This document shows, piece by piece, positions 19,701 through 30,375 of a stretch of 36,500 bases of DNA. The notes under the pieces were generated by a model. That model had not been told where the DNA came from. It did no database searches and worked only from the letters and a program-made list of their open reading frames with translations. The stretch's first letter is position 1. Every line of letters starts with the position of its first letter. The translations under genes and the position numbers were made by a program. The stretch comes from Apostichopus japonicus (lineage: Eukaryota; Echinodermata; Holothuroidea; Aspidochirotida; Stichopodidae): assembly GCF_037975245.1 (NCBI RefSeq), contig NC_092567.1, forward strand, positions 1,422,714-1,459,213, written 5' to 3'.

Positions 19701-21645
19701 AAGTTTCATCAAAAGAATAATTCACTCGAGAAAGAGCAGAAATTCGAGTAACTTATGGAAGAAATCTTTAGACCAAGCACTTACAATGTTCTTTGAAGGT
19801 ATCGGAAAATACACCAAAGAATGTCACTGTACGGAGGAAAATATCGTACGCTATTGTCGGTACATAGAAGAGAATGTAGAGCGGACAGATAAATCATTCA
19901 AAGTACATGCAATTGCGCACGCTTTGGGTCAGGGAATAGCACAATTCAGAATCTATGTACTTGACTACATTGAACAAGTAGTTAATAACGCAGAATATTG
20001 CATGCAATTCGCAGAACCTCTAGAGTTTCCAAACTTACGTAGTAAGCTAGATTTAATGAGCAAACTCGTCATAACGTTTGTAATTGATCAACAACTCTTC
20101 AACATGTCTTCTACTGATAGACAAACCTTTCATCAAGAACTTTACGAACAGGCTCAAAAGTACAGTAGTTTGCCACAGTCTCTGTCTGTTTTACAGTTAC
20201 TAGATGCTAATTTTTTGCGTGAGTTGCCTCATGTCTCAATGGATGAATCTATTGCAATTCACAAAGAAGTCAATACTTTGAAGAGGAACTTGTTAGCTCA
20301 AAATTTAGCATCGTTTTCAACTGACTATATGCTGACGCAACTTACTGGTATAATTTATCGGGACGATGAGAAAGCTGAGTCTATTATATTTTCAAACGAA
20401 GTAAAGCGCACTATTGTCTTTCATATTGCAGCTTGGATATTGCCTATAGTAGCAGTCAAACAGCATGAGTTTGAAAAGAGCCAAAACGTGGCATTGTTAA
20501 TTAATGAAGAAAAAGAAACCCTTCAAAACGTTTTTCGAGGTATTTGCATTGAACATAAGGACCAAAATGTTGCACAGGCTTTTTGCAATATCGTTAAGAG
20601 TGCGATCAAAGAAGAGGCAACTGCGCGCGCTTTTCCGATTCTTTATAGCAGCATCAAAAAGGAACAAATCGAGTTTTCGAAAAAGAGGGTATTTATCGGA
20701 AATATGTTAATAGACTTTTGTAAAAATCAGAACAGCGAAGGGTTCACCGACTTTTTACGGAGTTTTGAAAACGTTAGTTTAAGTTGGACTCTTCGGCGCA
20801 TTGCGAATGTTTGCAACAACCGCCGCAGCCAACTGCTGCACACAACTTATCAGCAATGTCTAAAGATCTTGATAGAAGAAGTACTTTACGTAATAAAAGA
20901 AACACAGGCCACATTTCACAGTCACGAATCAACTTTTTCCAACTGGCTTTCTACGTTTGCTAAAATACTTAGGACGAAAGCGCGATTGACTTGCAAAACA
21001 ATTGATATTGAGAACATGAAAAAGTTCCAAATTGTGGAAAGTTTCTCATTTTTTACAACAGAATGTAACAAGATAATCTCAAAAGTTGCTCTAGAAATTA
21101 TTCAATCTTTAGAACTTCCTACTCCAGGTAATGTAGACGAAACGATATCGTGGCTGTTGGAAGCTCCTTTTAAGCTTCACGTCTCATTGTCTGAAGATAT
21201 TGAAGGTTGCAAAGAGCAATGTCCATTTTGCGGTGCTGTGTGTGACAAAGACATGTCTGCCCACGAAAAACATTCAGCAGCGCTACACTATCCTCAAGGT
21301 ATTAATGGATGGCATAAACGAACTACGAAAGAACTAGTTACTAGGATATGTACTTCTTTAGTGGATTCGAACTGGAAATATAAAACTAAATCTTCGAACA
21401 ATGCTAACCCAGAATATCGACCATTCAGAGATTACGAAATCGATTATCCAGACTGGTATATTCGTGGTGCTTTTGGAAGCGAGCCTACCGAGTTCTGGAA
21501 GTTCGTCTTCGCAAGACTAAATGAGACACTTGCAGAGAGACATGGCTGCAAGGAAGGCGATGTGCCACAGGCGTGGAATGAAATAACAATAGAGAATGCA
21601 ATTGAAAGTGCCAAAACAATGTATCAACTAAGCGAAGTCGAATAA
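15763..21645 (+). CDS. Interferon-induced very large GTPase (VLIG/GVIN)-like giant exon, frame interrupted
   Basis: About 5.88 kb of nearly continuous coding sequence with the complete VLIG/URGCP architecture: an N-terminal region with degenerate P-loop, a central canonical G domain, a long helical middle and a conserved C-terminal Cys/His block ending at TAA 21643-21645. VLIGs are cytosolic or nuclear dynamin-like GTPases, interferon-inducible in vertebrates, and are encoded there in one enormous exon; the same organisation is seen here. The exon would encode about 1,960 residues, somewhat shorter than vertebrate VLIGs (about 2,400), with the rest presumably upstream. The frame is broken by an A10/A6 pair of opposite shifts (16680-16771), an in-frame TGA (18651) and an A7 shift (18754-18760). 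Three of the four changes lie in poly-A runs, and the frames are otherwise free of stops. It is therefore a recent pseudogene, or an intact gene with assembly errors and one true or false stop. A candidate polyadenylation signal (aataaa) lies at 22508. Confidence 0.88.
16680..16689 (+). other. Frame lesion 1: A10 homopolymer, apparent +1
   Basis: With nine As the reading frame would continue Lys-Lys-Lys-Tyr-Ile-Lys into recognisable family sequence. With ten it hits TGA 18 bases downstream. It is paired with lesion 2, which restores the frame. Confidence 0.7.
16743..18653 (+). CDS. VLIG-like protein, segment 2: canonical G domain
   Basis: This frame is the same as segment 1. It has no ATG at its left end (it begins at a TTG codon), so it is a continuation and not a separate gene. 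A helical region (LIEDNNQSLKRCCLAKSTEI onward) leads to the dynamin-like G domain: P-loop GIQSSGKSTLMN (17805-17840), switch-I region RCTRGA (about 17877-17894), G3 DTEG (17964-17975), then 'GGQTMGEDMTNVLQIAAHAF' and 'RMKEVNL', which match the conserved post-G3 VLIG block. The motif 'QQFVADVTAEEQN' occupies the place of the family's 'H+NV.D..A..KN' element; the usual N/TKxD G4 motif is not evident, as is normal for the family. 'WNAIGKEDFVFSFQN' closes the domain. The frame ends at an in-frame TGA (18651-18653) with coding sequence continuing after it. Confidence 0.88.
   Translation: MSILPIHTKKTPSREVKMHATMTIINATGLVAVEIADLITETIAQLIEDNNQSLKRCCLAKSTEICRKLSIRVDEDVPECKEARKRAEEIIDLLDSDTYEKDKTFPIQACWSRLMNESPHGEQGNADIHCDTESATDLDIEHQLAMIDEKDMKVKTSQLHTELSDPIKNFYEGCSYNKTKRQYFFEWLQMLLNTLSMKTLKPLFAQLKVNSADIRSLSSRINTLNIQFEHPQPGKARDELQNMLEYYKSRETELITEKSRTIDKCDDCVGLEHFLRELSQLFEAYYVSNDIAFQQKIKYDSLPSLAASMLLSGIPIEILDGDSKFVPIMWVKEIFQSVIKMLGEDARLYVISVLGIQSSGKSTLMNSLFGVRFAVSAGRCTRGAFLQLVPVAQPWRKVVRCDFIAIVDTEGLRAPEKREVKKSTTQDNELATFALCISDLSLINIGGQTMGEDMTNVLQIAAHAFIRMKEVNLNAECRIIQQFVADVTAEEQNEAAMQSIISTLNEAISEAAKKEGKSHLYRQFSDVFVVQNYEKESDNVQYIPSLWRGYMGAPNYQYGVSVQRLKSNILQCIQRSDTSGKISDFISRMSDVWNAIGKEDFVFSFQNTKEASLYESFMAVYKNYIKPIRTKVIGMQ
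16766..16771 (+). other. Frame lesion 2: A6 homopolymer, apparent -1 that restores frame
   Basis: Between TGA 16707 (frame of segment 1) and TAA 16789 (the shifted frame) the reading must switch back. The only homopolymer in that interval is this A6; one more A would join the shifted frame to segment 2. The exact site cannot be proved without a homologue. Confidence 0.5.
18651..18653 (+). other. Lesion 3: in-frame TGA between G domain and C-terminal region
   Basis: The frame reads ...IGMQ-TGA-AARQNIKNSESEA... with good coding character on both sides, so the TGA interrupts an otherwise continuous protein. A C-to-T change in an ancestral CGA (Arg) codon would explain it. No selenoprotein context was sought beyond this, and none is expected for this family. 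Confidence 0.7.
18654..21645 (+). CDS. VLIG-like protein, segment 3: helical C-terminal region and terminal Cys/His block
   Basis: Coding continues after the TGA in the same frame to the A7 run at 18754-18760, where it passes to the next frame (VKKTLQEIGTLIKEKKYESV) and then stays open for 967 codons to TAA. Most of it is a long alpha-helical, Lys/Glu/Gln-rich region as in dynamin-family stalks. Near the end, 'CPFCGAVCDKDMSAHEKHSA' (from 21220), 'LHYPQGINGW', 'ELVTRICTSLVDSNWKYKTK', 'FRDYEIDYPDWYI' and 'EFWKFVFARLNETLAE' are the diagnostic VLIG C-terminal motifs, including the CxxC...C...H...H cluster that could bind zinc. The GTG at 18742 is not a start. The ORF at 20504-20710 is a shadow. 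Confidence 0.88.
18754..18760 (+). other. Frame lesion 4: A7 homopolymer, apparent +1
   Basis: Before the run the good frame is EIESYLGEQCEK. After it the good frame is TLQEIGTLIKEK, one base out of register. Removing one A (or adding two) reconnects them. Confidence 0.7.
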
Positions 21646-24645
21646 CAGGATTAAATATTTTCAGGTATCAAATACAGGTTAATATATGTTCAGGACAGAG
21701 TGGTAAACAAGTCACTTCATGTAGCGTCAAGTCTAGCCATAGTCAGTGATTGGACTGATTCCAGTCACTGGATTGGGAAAAAGGCACAAGTTTCTTCACT
21801 TTTAAAAAGGCAAAAGTTTCTTCACTCTAAACTTTATGGCACAAGTCATGACTCGTTGCCAAATTGGCTCAAAGGAAAAATCAATTAATTACACTGGACT
21901 TAACAAGACATTGATGAGATGTGCAATCTAAACTAACTGTGTTAAGCCTACTCATATCTGTCTTCATAGAAGATCAAAACTTATTCATAACACGGTTAAT
22001 ATAGTGAAAGAATCTAACTAGCCTATCATTTAGTACCGTTTCCACTTTACACGGCAGAAAAATCCTATCTGTAGTGTCTTACTGTTGTTAATATAGTAGT
22101 TTAAATATTACTACAACAGCAGTCGAACAGCATCATTTTGAAACGTGCAAGAACGTCGAGACATCAATTGATTAAGTAGCATACCTTTTGGAAAGGTCTT
22201 TGGAATGAAAGTAAGAACAATTTCGTTATAGGTGCGGCGAATAGCAAGCCATATTTAGGAGGTTTGAATATCGTAGAGAGATGGAACTTCAAAGCAGTTG
22301 ATGCACCAACGGGTTAGAATTACACATTAAAGCAGCATTTTGCGTCCTTTTCTATGATTGTTCTCAACCTCACTGACTCCACTATGCCATAACGACATAC
22401 ATAACTAGCTTATCTATTTAAGTCTTATTTCAAAAGGTGGCATAAAAGTCGAAAAATGTGCAACTTTCAACTTTATTTCTCTCCAAGATATTTTCCATTG
22501 GAATCCCAATAAACCTCGCCCATAATATGAATATATTAACACTACGAACGTCATTGACCAATACATAATACAACACCATGCTTAATTTGTGTACAGTCTA
22601 TATGGCAGTTGTACCAGGAAGTTCCATAACAACTCCCTGTTGTACCAACGCAAAGTCTTGAATTAAGGCTCTTAACTAAACCTGCATCTCTGATTGGTTG
22701 AATTAAAACTAGTGGGTTGGGGGAACTGTATGCTTAATTATCCTTAATTACTCGCCAATTAAGTTGTTGGCAGGGAAAAACTTGGCTAATATCTTAGTTT
22801 GCTGTTTTGTGATTGATATATGTAAAACACTTGATGGACATGTCAAAAAAGTAGGAAACGGCGAGCAAACGCAAAATGCTGCTTGAACAGAAATTTCCAT
22901 TAAAATTAAATATACCATTAATTTCCTTTTTTTCTTAAACTGACATTGCACCGTTAAATGAAGGATATAAATATGTTCTCAATCGAAAGGAAAATTTAAA
23001 TTACTAACATTGTAAAACTTTATGGGATTATAACAGTGTTAATATTGCCAATGGTGTGTGTTTCATGTTTAATCAAGACTAATTACAGAATGCAAATAAA
23101 TTAATTTTAGATTACACAGTATAATGTAATTATTACGATAATTTCTCTTTTGTTTTTGTTTATTTCGTTTTATATTAAAAATGCTTATACTAAGTAAGAT
23201 TTTATACAGCAAATCATTTTTCTTCATTTATTTTAATCATACTTAAAATATTATGTTTTGTTTCTCGACACCTGTCATAAAAGCATAAAATATTCCTCTT
23301 TATTGAATATTTTTTCAACCTAAAAGTGAATATTTAATTACATGTCTACACAAATGGTCTGCTTAATTCAAAGCAAAGGGTCCTAAATTTTACAATGTTT
23401 ATGTTTTTAGAAAGTCCATTGTTTATTTTACGTTCGTTTTAATAACACTCGTATGCTTCTATGCTTCATGTATAATCAATATTGTACACATCTTCGTGTT
23501 CAACATTTTATTTTGCATACTATTCATATAGAAGATGATACGTTTTATTTTTGTATGCATGGAGCAATATGATAGTTTGATTATATAAAGCAGGCCATGT
23601 TCCTTCCTTAAGCGACAACGGAACCAGCCAAAACAATGGATGTATATTGAATTATTTCAGACAAGACTTTGCTTACAGGCAATTATTCATCCTAAATTGA
23701 AACAATGTATATACGCTATTGTACAGGATTTTCTTTAAGGAAATATACGCAACGGGTAACATAATGATATTGTTCTTGTTTGATATGATTACAGTTTCTT
23801 TAATTTCTGGGTAAAAGTTAATTATCAAAGTAAAAATTACTGTCACTTTACAAGCAGTAAAGCTAATTTTTGTTTAAATACGTGTTTCAATATTGGGTGG
23901 CTTTGCAATGAAGATCACAATATATTTGGCCAATTTGATGTACTAAATATGCTAGTTGTAAATTGTATTAGAATTACACTCAATAGACGCATAGTTGTCT
24001 GTTACTATACTTAAATATGAATCCGTAGCCGTTGTTATCGTTTGTAGGAAAACAATATTTGTCGTTTGAACAATATATATATACTTTTTTATATTAATGA
24101 CCTTGTTACTGAAACAAGTACAACAAAGCTGATGTAAACGAAATATTTGTAAATATTAACAAAGCACTTCGATAAATCAAATCGGGTTGGCATGGCTTAA
24201 GTTAAAGAGCAATTTAAACAAATTAACAAAGTTAAACATATATTACTGGAAAAACAACTAGATGCTTTACATACTGCAACAATACGATACACGTATTAAT
24301 GTGTTTATGTGTAGGTGGATTGGTTGTTTCGTGAAAGGGGACTTATGTGTCTATTATTAGCCGGGAGTTTTGTATTGCTTCTTTCTTTTTCTTTTCTTTC
24401 TTGTATTTTCCACTCAAGCTGTTCTCTAATTGTTACGCTCTCAAAAGTTTGACTTTCTTCCATTCATTGAATAATTCCACTTGTCTTAAATACTCTCTGT
24501 ACTTTGTGTTATTACGAATAAATCAATAAGAGAAATGAAAGCCAACGCACTTTTAATCGTTTTCTTTCAACACAAGCCTGTTTTTACTCCATCTGTTTAC
24601 AAAAGATTACTTCGTCAATCTTAATTTCTTATTTGAAGTGAAATT
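21646..24645. other. 3' flank of the GTPase gene and AT-rich gene desert
   Basis: Probable 3' UTR begins at 21646. The first clear aataaa is at 22508-22513; others occur at about 23095 and 24517. Beyond that the sequence is very AT-rich with long T/A runs and no credible ORF, splice-flanked exon or recognisable repeat. The short repeat 'gcaaaagtttcttcact' at 21787-21827 is a local duplication. Nothing else is seen. Confidence 0.4.
22508..22513 (+). terminator. Candidate polyadenylation signal aataaa
   Basis: First canonical hexamer downstream of the GTPase stop, about 860 bases after it. It is followed by only a weak downstream T/GT-rich element, so the assignment is positional. Confidence 0.25.
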
Positions 24646-24652
24646 TTAAAAG

Positions 24653-24720
24653 TAATAATAATGAAGATGACGATGATGACGATGACGACGACGATGATGG
24701 CGATAATAATAACGTTGATA
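24653..24720 (+). repeat. GAT/GAC trinucleotide microsatellite
   Basis: Imperfect (gatgac/gatgat)n run: aagatgacgatgatgacgat... then gacgacgacgatgatggcgat, flanked by aataataat. Confidence 0.85.
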
Positions 24721-25690
24721 CCCTCTTTCTGTGTTTTAGTACTGTACGTTTCGATCATTTATAATTAACTAGCTTGTAAATGAGGTCAATGCCTTAAATA
24801 AGTTAAGTGGCGAAGTCAGATGGATAGGACAGAGGAGGGGGAGAGTGACCCCGTAAAAAGTGTCACGTATGTAAAGTCGTTTGCAATATTTAGATGTACT
24901 TCATATGATGGAAATGATTGGCGAATATTGAATTGAAGCCCTCTTATTGAAACAAACATTTCTCAAACGAGAGGGGATTCCCTCTTCTTATACCCCTCCC
25001 TACAATGGATGTGAGACAAATTCCCACTCACCCCAAAATCTAAATTGAAACAAAAAATTGTAGCGACGCAACCATGAGTTGAGATCAAATTAGGGGCATT
25101 CCCATGCCAAAGGCAAACACATTATTTCAAAAAATTACAGAAAATAATGTATAACAAGTACAAAAGGTACAGTGGTACAACATATACAGCCGAAAAATCA
25201 TATTATCATTTTAACATCCAAGCACTCTCCATTTTCACAAAATGTCTGACAGAGATTTCTGGTGCACGCTCATAGATGATGAGTTAGGTATTCTGGAAAT
25301 TATAGAAAATTTCCAGAATTTATTGAATGGTTTGTGATTCAGTTTGCAAGTTTGGCTTGTTATGTTTGTAGTATGATGGAGTTATTGTATTACATCTGTT
25401 TACTATTTAGGCAATGATGAGCCTTGCTATGAGTACGGAACAGAAATGTGTAATGTAAATTCAGGGAGCTGTCAGTGCCTACCTGAATTATGGATTCATC
25501 CTTTAGTACATTGACTTTGTATTGTTTTATGTTGTATGTATTAGCTCTGTGGTATATGTTTAAGTATCAGATTCTTGGTAACAGTCCATTATATAATTGT
25601 TAGGGAATGTCATTGTGTGGTCTTTGCTAAACTTGATTCAGTAGACCATCAGCTTCCCTGGTTCAGGTGGAGTCAAAGGTGACGACCGGG
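24721..25690. other. Non-coding stretch with transposon-like fragments
   Basis: A segment with purine-rich 'gaggagggggagagtgacccc' (about 24833) and pyrimidine-rich 'ccctcttcttatacccctccc' (about 24980) has the look of a decayed DNA element, but no paired ends were found. The rest, to 25690, shows nothing recognisable. Confidence 0.3.
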
Positions 25691-25729
25691 TAAGACTTAA
25701 TCAGAGCTCTGGTGTAAATCATATTGGGA

Positions 25730-26090
25730 TAGGGAGCACGTCGCGCCCCCCCCCCAATTTTCCCAAGGATAGGGTCACAGTATAAAATGTTCCTCTGCAT
25801 TCCCGGGTTTATTTACTAAAGGTTTAGGCGCTACGCCAAGCAGGCTCAGAATGGATCGCATAAAGTATCATAGAATAAAATCATAAAAATCAAGTATTGT
25901 GCTATGAGATAAGTAGTTAGTAATGTGTATTATCATCTGCTCACCCCTTCCTCCCGATGAAATTTACGGATTTCATTTATAGCGTTAATCAAATGAGGAA
26001 CTGCGCCCATACACCGCTGAGGCTATCAGCTTAGACAACAGATAAAAAAGGCCCGCAGCATTCGCTAATCTCCTTTTCAGACTCTAGTGA
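25730..26090 (+). repeat. Dispersed repeat family 1, copy 2
   Basis: Same order of blocks as 3855-4160: a C-run, 'aggcgctacgcc', 'ttgtgctatgagataagtag', 'tctgctcaccccttcc' and 'gcattcgctaatctccttttcag'. It is slightly longer than copy 1, with an extra internal stretch at about 25970-26030. Same orientation as copy 1. Confidence 0.5.
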
Positions 26091-28070
26091 TGCCTCGCAA
26101 GCAAAGACGTTACCTGGGAATGTGTATCATAAGAGTGGTATGTGTATGGGTACGCGCGCTGTCTGTAGGTTAAACCGCGAATGATGACATTTTGAGTGGT
26201 TTTTAGCTTTGCGATCGGTGTCGTGAGTGAGCAGGTATGATTTCGGTATCGAGTGTGAAGACGGTAAGTAACTTTCATAGTAATTTACAGATGCAGCGCC
26301 ATTAGCCCAGGACTAGTAAATTTAGGGTAACATTAGACTAGCAAGTTGAAAATAGCCCAATAAGAGGAATGTACAGGTTTTCACTGTGATCAGAGAGAAT
26401 TCAGCTGAGGCTAGCCTTGCTCTAGCCGTAAGAAGTATGTTTGGTGACGTTGGTCCCTGACTCTCCTGCCAGCTCCACAGAAGCAAAGAGGACTTCCAGC
26501 ATCCTCGGACGTATAAAGACATGGCGTCGAAGCACCAGGAGTCAAGTCAGACTTAACCATTTGATAGTTTGTCACATTCATCGTGAGCGTCTGGCACATA
26601 CAAACATCAAATAAATAGCAGATAAACACATCAGTAATTCCAGACGCCGCGACTTTCGGAAGATTCAAGTAAGAAGAGATAGCGTGAATGTATTCATATA
26701 ACCATCATGGCTATTTCAATGTTCTTATGATACTATGTGTGTGCACAAATGTTGTTGACATCCCAATAACAAGTCGATTTCATTCTTGTGTGCAAAGTTT
26801 AAGAATAGTTCCGATATTTTGTTTTAGCTTCAATTGTTTTAATCATGATAAAGCCCTTAATTCCACCCTGGTGTTCAACAGTTTAATTTAAGTTTAATCA
26901 CTTGTTAAATGTGAGTCCGCCCCTGGTTTCCGCCGACCCCTAGGCGGGTCCAGGACTCTATCCGATAAAGGCTTTGCGTCAAGGCGATCGCGATGTCCGC
27001 TTTGCTCACACTCCTTCAGTTTTATCCTTGATGAGTCATTAAGGTCCTCCAGCCCACGTTTTCAATTGGGATTGACGTCTATCAAATTGCAGTTTACTGT
27101 TTGTGTATTTATTATTCAGAACAAAAGTGATAACCTTGTTGCTCATATTAAAAGAAAATTACTTGTCCTAAATAAAACGCACAGTGATATCTTACATACA
27201 TCGGTTCTTACATTATAGTCCAAACATAATGGAAAGGGAAGCAGGCCATCTGTCTGGGAGAATGTACAGAACGTATAGCACGAGCATAGGTAACATGTTA
27301 AAATACGGGTAATATTTACTGAATGATTCACAAAATTATTTCTTTACTTTCTTTCAAAAGATAGAAAAGGGTCAAGGGGAAAAGAGGTGTTGGAAACAGC
27401 TTACTTCCTTTCAATTTGGTGAACGATAAATCAATATTTTTTTTTAATCAATGAAATAAAAAGACCATGGTTTGTTACAATACTATTGTCGTCTTATGAT
27501 TATCTTCATAAGGAGGATGACGTTTTTTTGTATTTTAGAAATTATGATAATAAAACATTCTCTTAGTTTACGTTTGTATTAAAAAAGCTTCACATACATA
27601 AAAGTGACCCTTTTGTTTACCAATGTCAAGTATAATCGACCATCGATAGCCTCCAGGGCTACCCAGTAAGATAACGGTAAATTTGATAAAATAATATACT
27701 TCTAATTTGTGAGATAATTTATATCTCTTCAAGAAGGTTCGCTCTACAAATTAACCTAGCTAGGATATCAAAGTGATCACGAGTCAAACAGATCTTAATT
27801 TATTTACCACGAGAAAGGATGTTAAACAGTTATTAATTCCAAAACAAAATTGACATCCACAAGACTACTTAAAAACTCTTCTTCTTTTTTTCTTTTTTCT
27901 TTGGACAACAACACCTAATAAGCTTGAGCTTCCTGTCTTAACTTATCGATGCTAGCACCCTGAGACATATCTATATACGTTATGATTCTTTATTTTCAGG
28001 AATGCTCAATCAATTTCGATTGCAATAATAAAAATGATCTGTTGTCATTGCAGAAGCCAGGCAGATCTCA
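26091..28070. other. Gene-poor stretch
   Basis: Overlapping minus-strand ORFs at 26084-26668 have no family resemblance and no supporting splice signals. A GC-richer patch at about 26915-27010 (gtccgcccctggtttccgcc ... cctaggcgggtccagg) stands out from the AT-rich background and has some dyad character, but its nature is unknown. Otherwise nothing is seen. Confidence 0.35.
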
Positions 28071-28076
28071 TCACTG

Positions 28077-28143
<67 letters not shown>
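28077..28143. repeat. (TA)n microsatellite
   Basis: Uninterrupted TA dinucleotides for about 66 bases. The Tyr/Ile ORFs on both strands are artefacts. Confidence 0.95.
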
Positions 28144-28145
<2 letters not shown>

Positions 28146-28169
28146 TACTCAAACAAACTTACATAAACA

Positions 28170-30375
28170 TAAACAAACTTGATGAACCGATTCCACACAG
28201 AGATAACAGTAACTACTCTGACTCTTAAAGTTTTGTACCACATTAAACACGATATCGTGCCTTATAAATCGTTTACATCTGTAGTAGGTGCTATTTTGAT
28301 GACAGTAAGAACTGAGGATATGTGTAATCCAACAAATTCATGAAACTGGATGTATTGGGAATACACAACGAGTACAAGTTAGAGTTAAATGTTTTGGCTA
28401 TTTAAGTAGCATGACATCAACACTATTATAAGTACAGACAGATCATGAACGAACACGGACTATACATCACACTGTCACTTTCAATATCTCCCGTTACCCT
28501 CGCACTATCGATGCGAACATGTGATGTCTTTGTTATATTTTGGAAGCTTACTTCCTTATACGCAGAAAATAGTATGTCGGGTTTTTCCAACCAGTACGGA
28601 TGCCGGTATTTATTTCCTAATGTTAATATTTCAACAAATATTAAGGTAAAACCAGACCTTCAAATAATATTGGATAACGCTTCAAGTCATTTGTTCTGCG
28701 AATAAGGTTTTCTAATTGCACTCCTTGCCTGGAATTGTTTATTTAGAGTAAAAAGTGTATACTAGTTTTCTATCTTTACAGAATGGCATTTACAATGCTC
28801 TGTATAGTCATTTGTGAGAAAATTCCATCTAGTCCTTTATATCGGCTGTGCTTTAAAATAATTGTTAAGTCAGCATAAATGTGCAGTTCAAAATTGGTGA
28901 GGGAACAAGGCGTTGCAAAACTAAACAGACCTTCAGGAGAGGATGGCATGTTTCTGGTGAAGTCAGAAAGATTTGAGAAAAAAAAAAGGTAAGGAAGAGT
29001 TCCTAAATCGAGGCTAAATCTAAGCTAAGCCTACCTGATTCATCACTGTATGGTATCGTGTATTACTTCATGCTGTTATGTTTAGTCTACAAGGTTTTCG
29101 TTAGTTAGTTAATGATAATATATATTTGCCCTCGAATCTTGGGAGAGCTTACACATTATAGTATGCATGCTATCACCCGCAAGTATATGACATATATACT
29201 TGTATTTCCGTACTGGAAAATTAATTTAGAGTTTTCAAACATACACTCTAGCATATAATGTAACATCCATGTTCTGTGGAAGAGTTTCTCTAAATCTCTA
29301 TGACCACTTTGAACACGTGCTGCTCTTAAATAATCAAATCGGATACATTAATTTATATGGAATAATATAATCATATATATACAGAAACACTTAAAAGTGA
29401 TTGTCCTTCTAATTGTGGAAGCAGCACTGCGATCGCATGTCTGTAGTATTAGTAGTAAGTTGAGTCTCGTCTATCCCACATGCTACAGTGATTAACCTTC
29501 GCCACGTATCAGGATCTTGCGCAAGCTCTATTACTTCCTCGAAATTGTTAATGTTTACGTCTGAAAATTGCGACTTTATTTTTCAAGCAAGGTAATCACA
29601 GGCCTTCCCGCACGTATTTAGCAGTATGTCTCAAACTCTCAATGCTTCTCTTAAAGCAACCTTTGCTGGCGCGTCCTTCTGGAGTCTTGATACATGCCGA
29701 AAATCTCAACCTTCTATGTGCGATTATGGATGACCAATGTGTTAGGTTGGTTTCATTGTAGAGTTCATCGTTTGATAACCAATTGTTATTGGTCCATCTG
29801 ATGTTGAGAATATTACGAAATAGTCTCCTTTACAAAGTGTCAATTTTGCGATCAGGATCCTTCGTTGTGCCCCACAGTTCGCAATTGTACTAAAAAAACG
29901 CTCTTTAATAAAGCCCAAAATCCTAAGCTTAATATTTTAGGTTATGTTTTTGCTTTTGAAAATACTTGACAGTGTGTTGAAAGCACCGTTGGTTATACCA
30001 ATTCTTCGGTTAATATCTTCTTCGGCCCCCAGCAAGCCTCATATTTACACTTCTTCCAACTTTCATTTTCAGCGCTGTCGCATGCTTTAATTTATGACGT
30101 TATTAGCTTGTTGTGCTTGCAGTTGTGGCCATTGCAACGGTTTCCACTGTAACATTTAATGTTCCTGAGTGATGTGTGTGATAAGTCAACGATGATTGGG
30201 TGATAGAGAGTGATTGGAAATCTTTATCTTCGAGAAGAGTAAAACGCTATGATATGTGTGTATATGTGTGTAAGCCTGAACCCTGGCTTCATTACTTTAT
30301 GTAATTTATGACGTCAATAAGATCAAACGCAGAGATCAAAGGTCAAACAAATAATAACAACATTTTGGCACAGGG
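28170..30375 (+). repeat. Unidentified repeat unit, copy A (interrupted by a LINE fragment)
   Basis: The unit is recognised because its blocks recur in the same order and orientation at 31127-33441 (B), 33690-34800 (C) and 35735-35930 (D, start only). Shared blocks include 'gatgaaccgattccacacag', 'gtaagaactgaggatatgtg', 'gaacgaacacggacta', 'cgggtttttccaaccagtac', 'gaatggcatttacaatgctc', 'cttgtatttccgtactggaa' and 'aacatttaatgttc'. Sequence between blocks also aligns. The short ORF 28445-28705 is not conserved as a frame in the other copies, so the unit is non-coding here. It may be a long non-autonomous transposon or a decayed satellite-like segment. Confidence 0.6.
29437..30069 (-). mobile_element. 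Non-LTR retrotransposon (LINE) reverse-transcriptase C-terminus, degenerate, inserted into copy A
   Basis: On the minus strand, frames broken by stops and shifts spell the typical C-terminal end of a LINE RT polyprotein: 'RRIGITNGAFNTLSSIFKSK' (about 30020-29955), 'DRKIDTL', 'RRLFRNILNIRW', 'NDELYNETN', 'RRLRF', 'GRASKGCFKRSIESLR', and finally 'FEEVIELAQDPDTWRRLI' (about 29535-29475). The order matches the region after the RT catalytic domain in many invertebrate LINEs. The breakpoints follow from comparing copies A and C: sequence before (gcagcactgcgatcgca) and after (gcatgctttaatttatgac) is continuous in C. No intact enzyme remains. Confidence 0.75.

Noticed and set aside
28445-28705. 86-residue ORF in repeat copy A as a protein gene
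   Set aside because: The corresponding frames in copies B and C contain stops and shifts, so the frame is not conserved.
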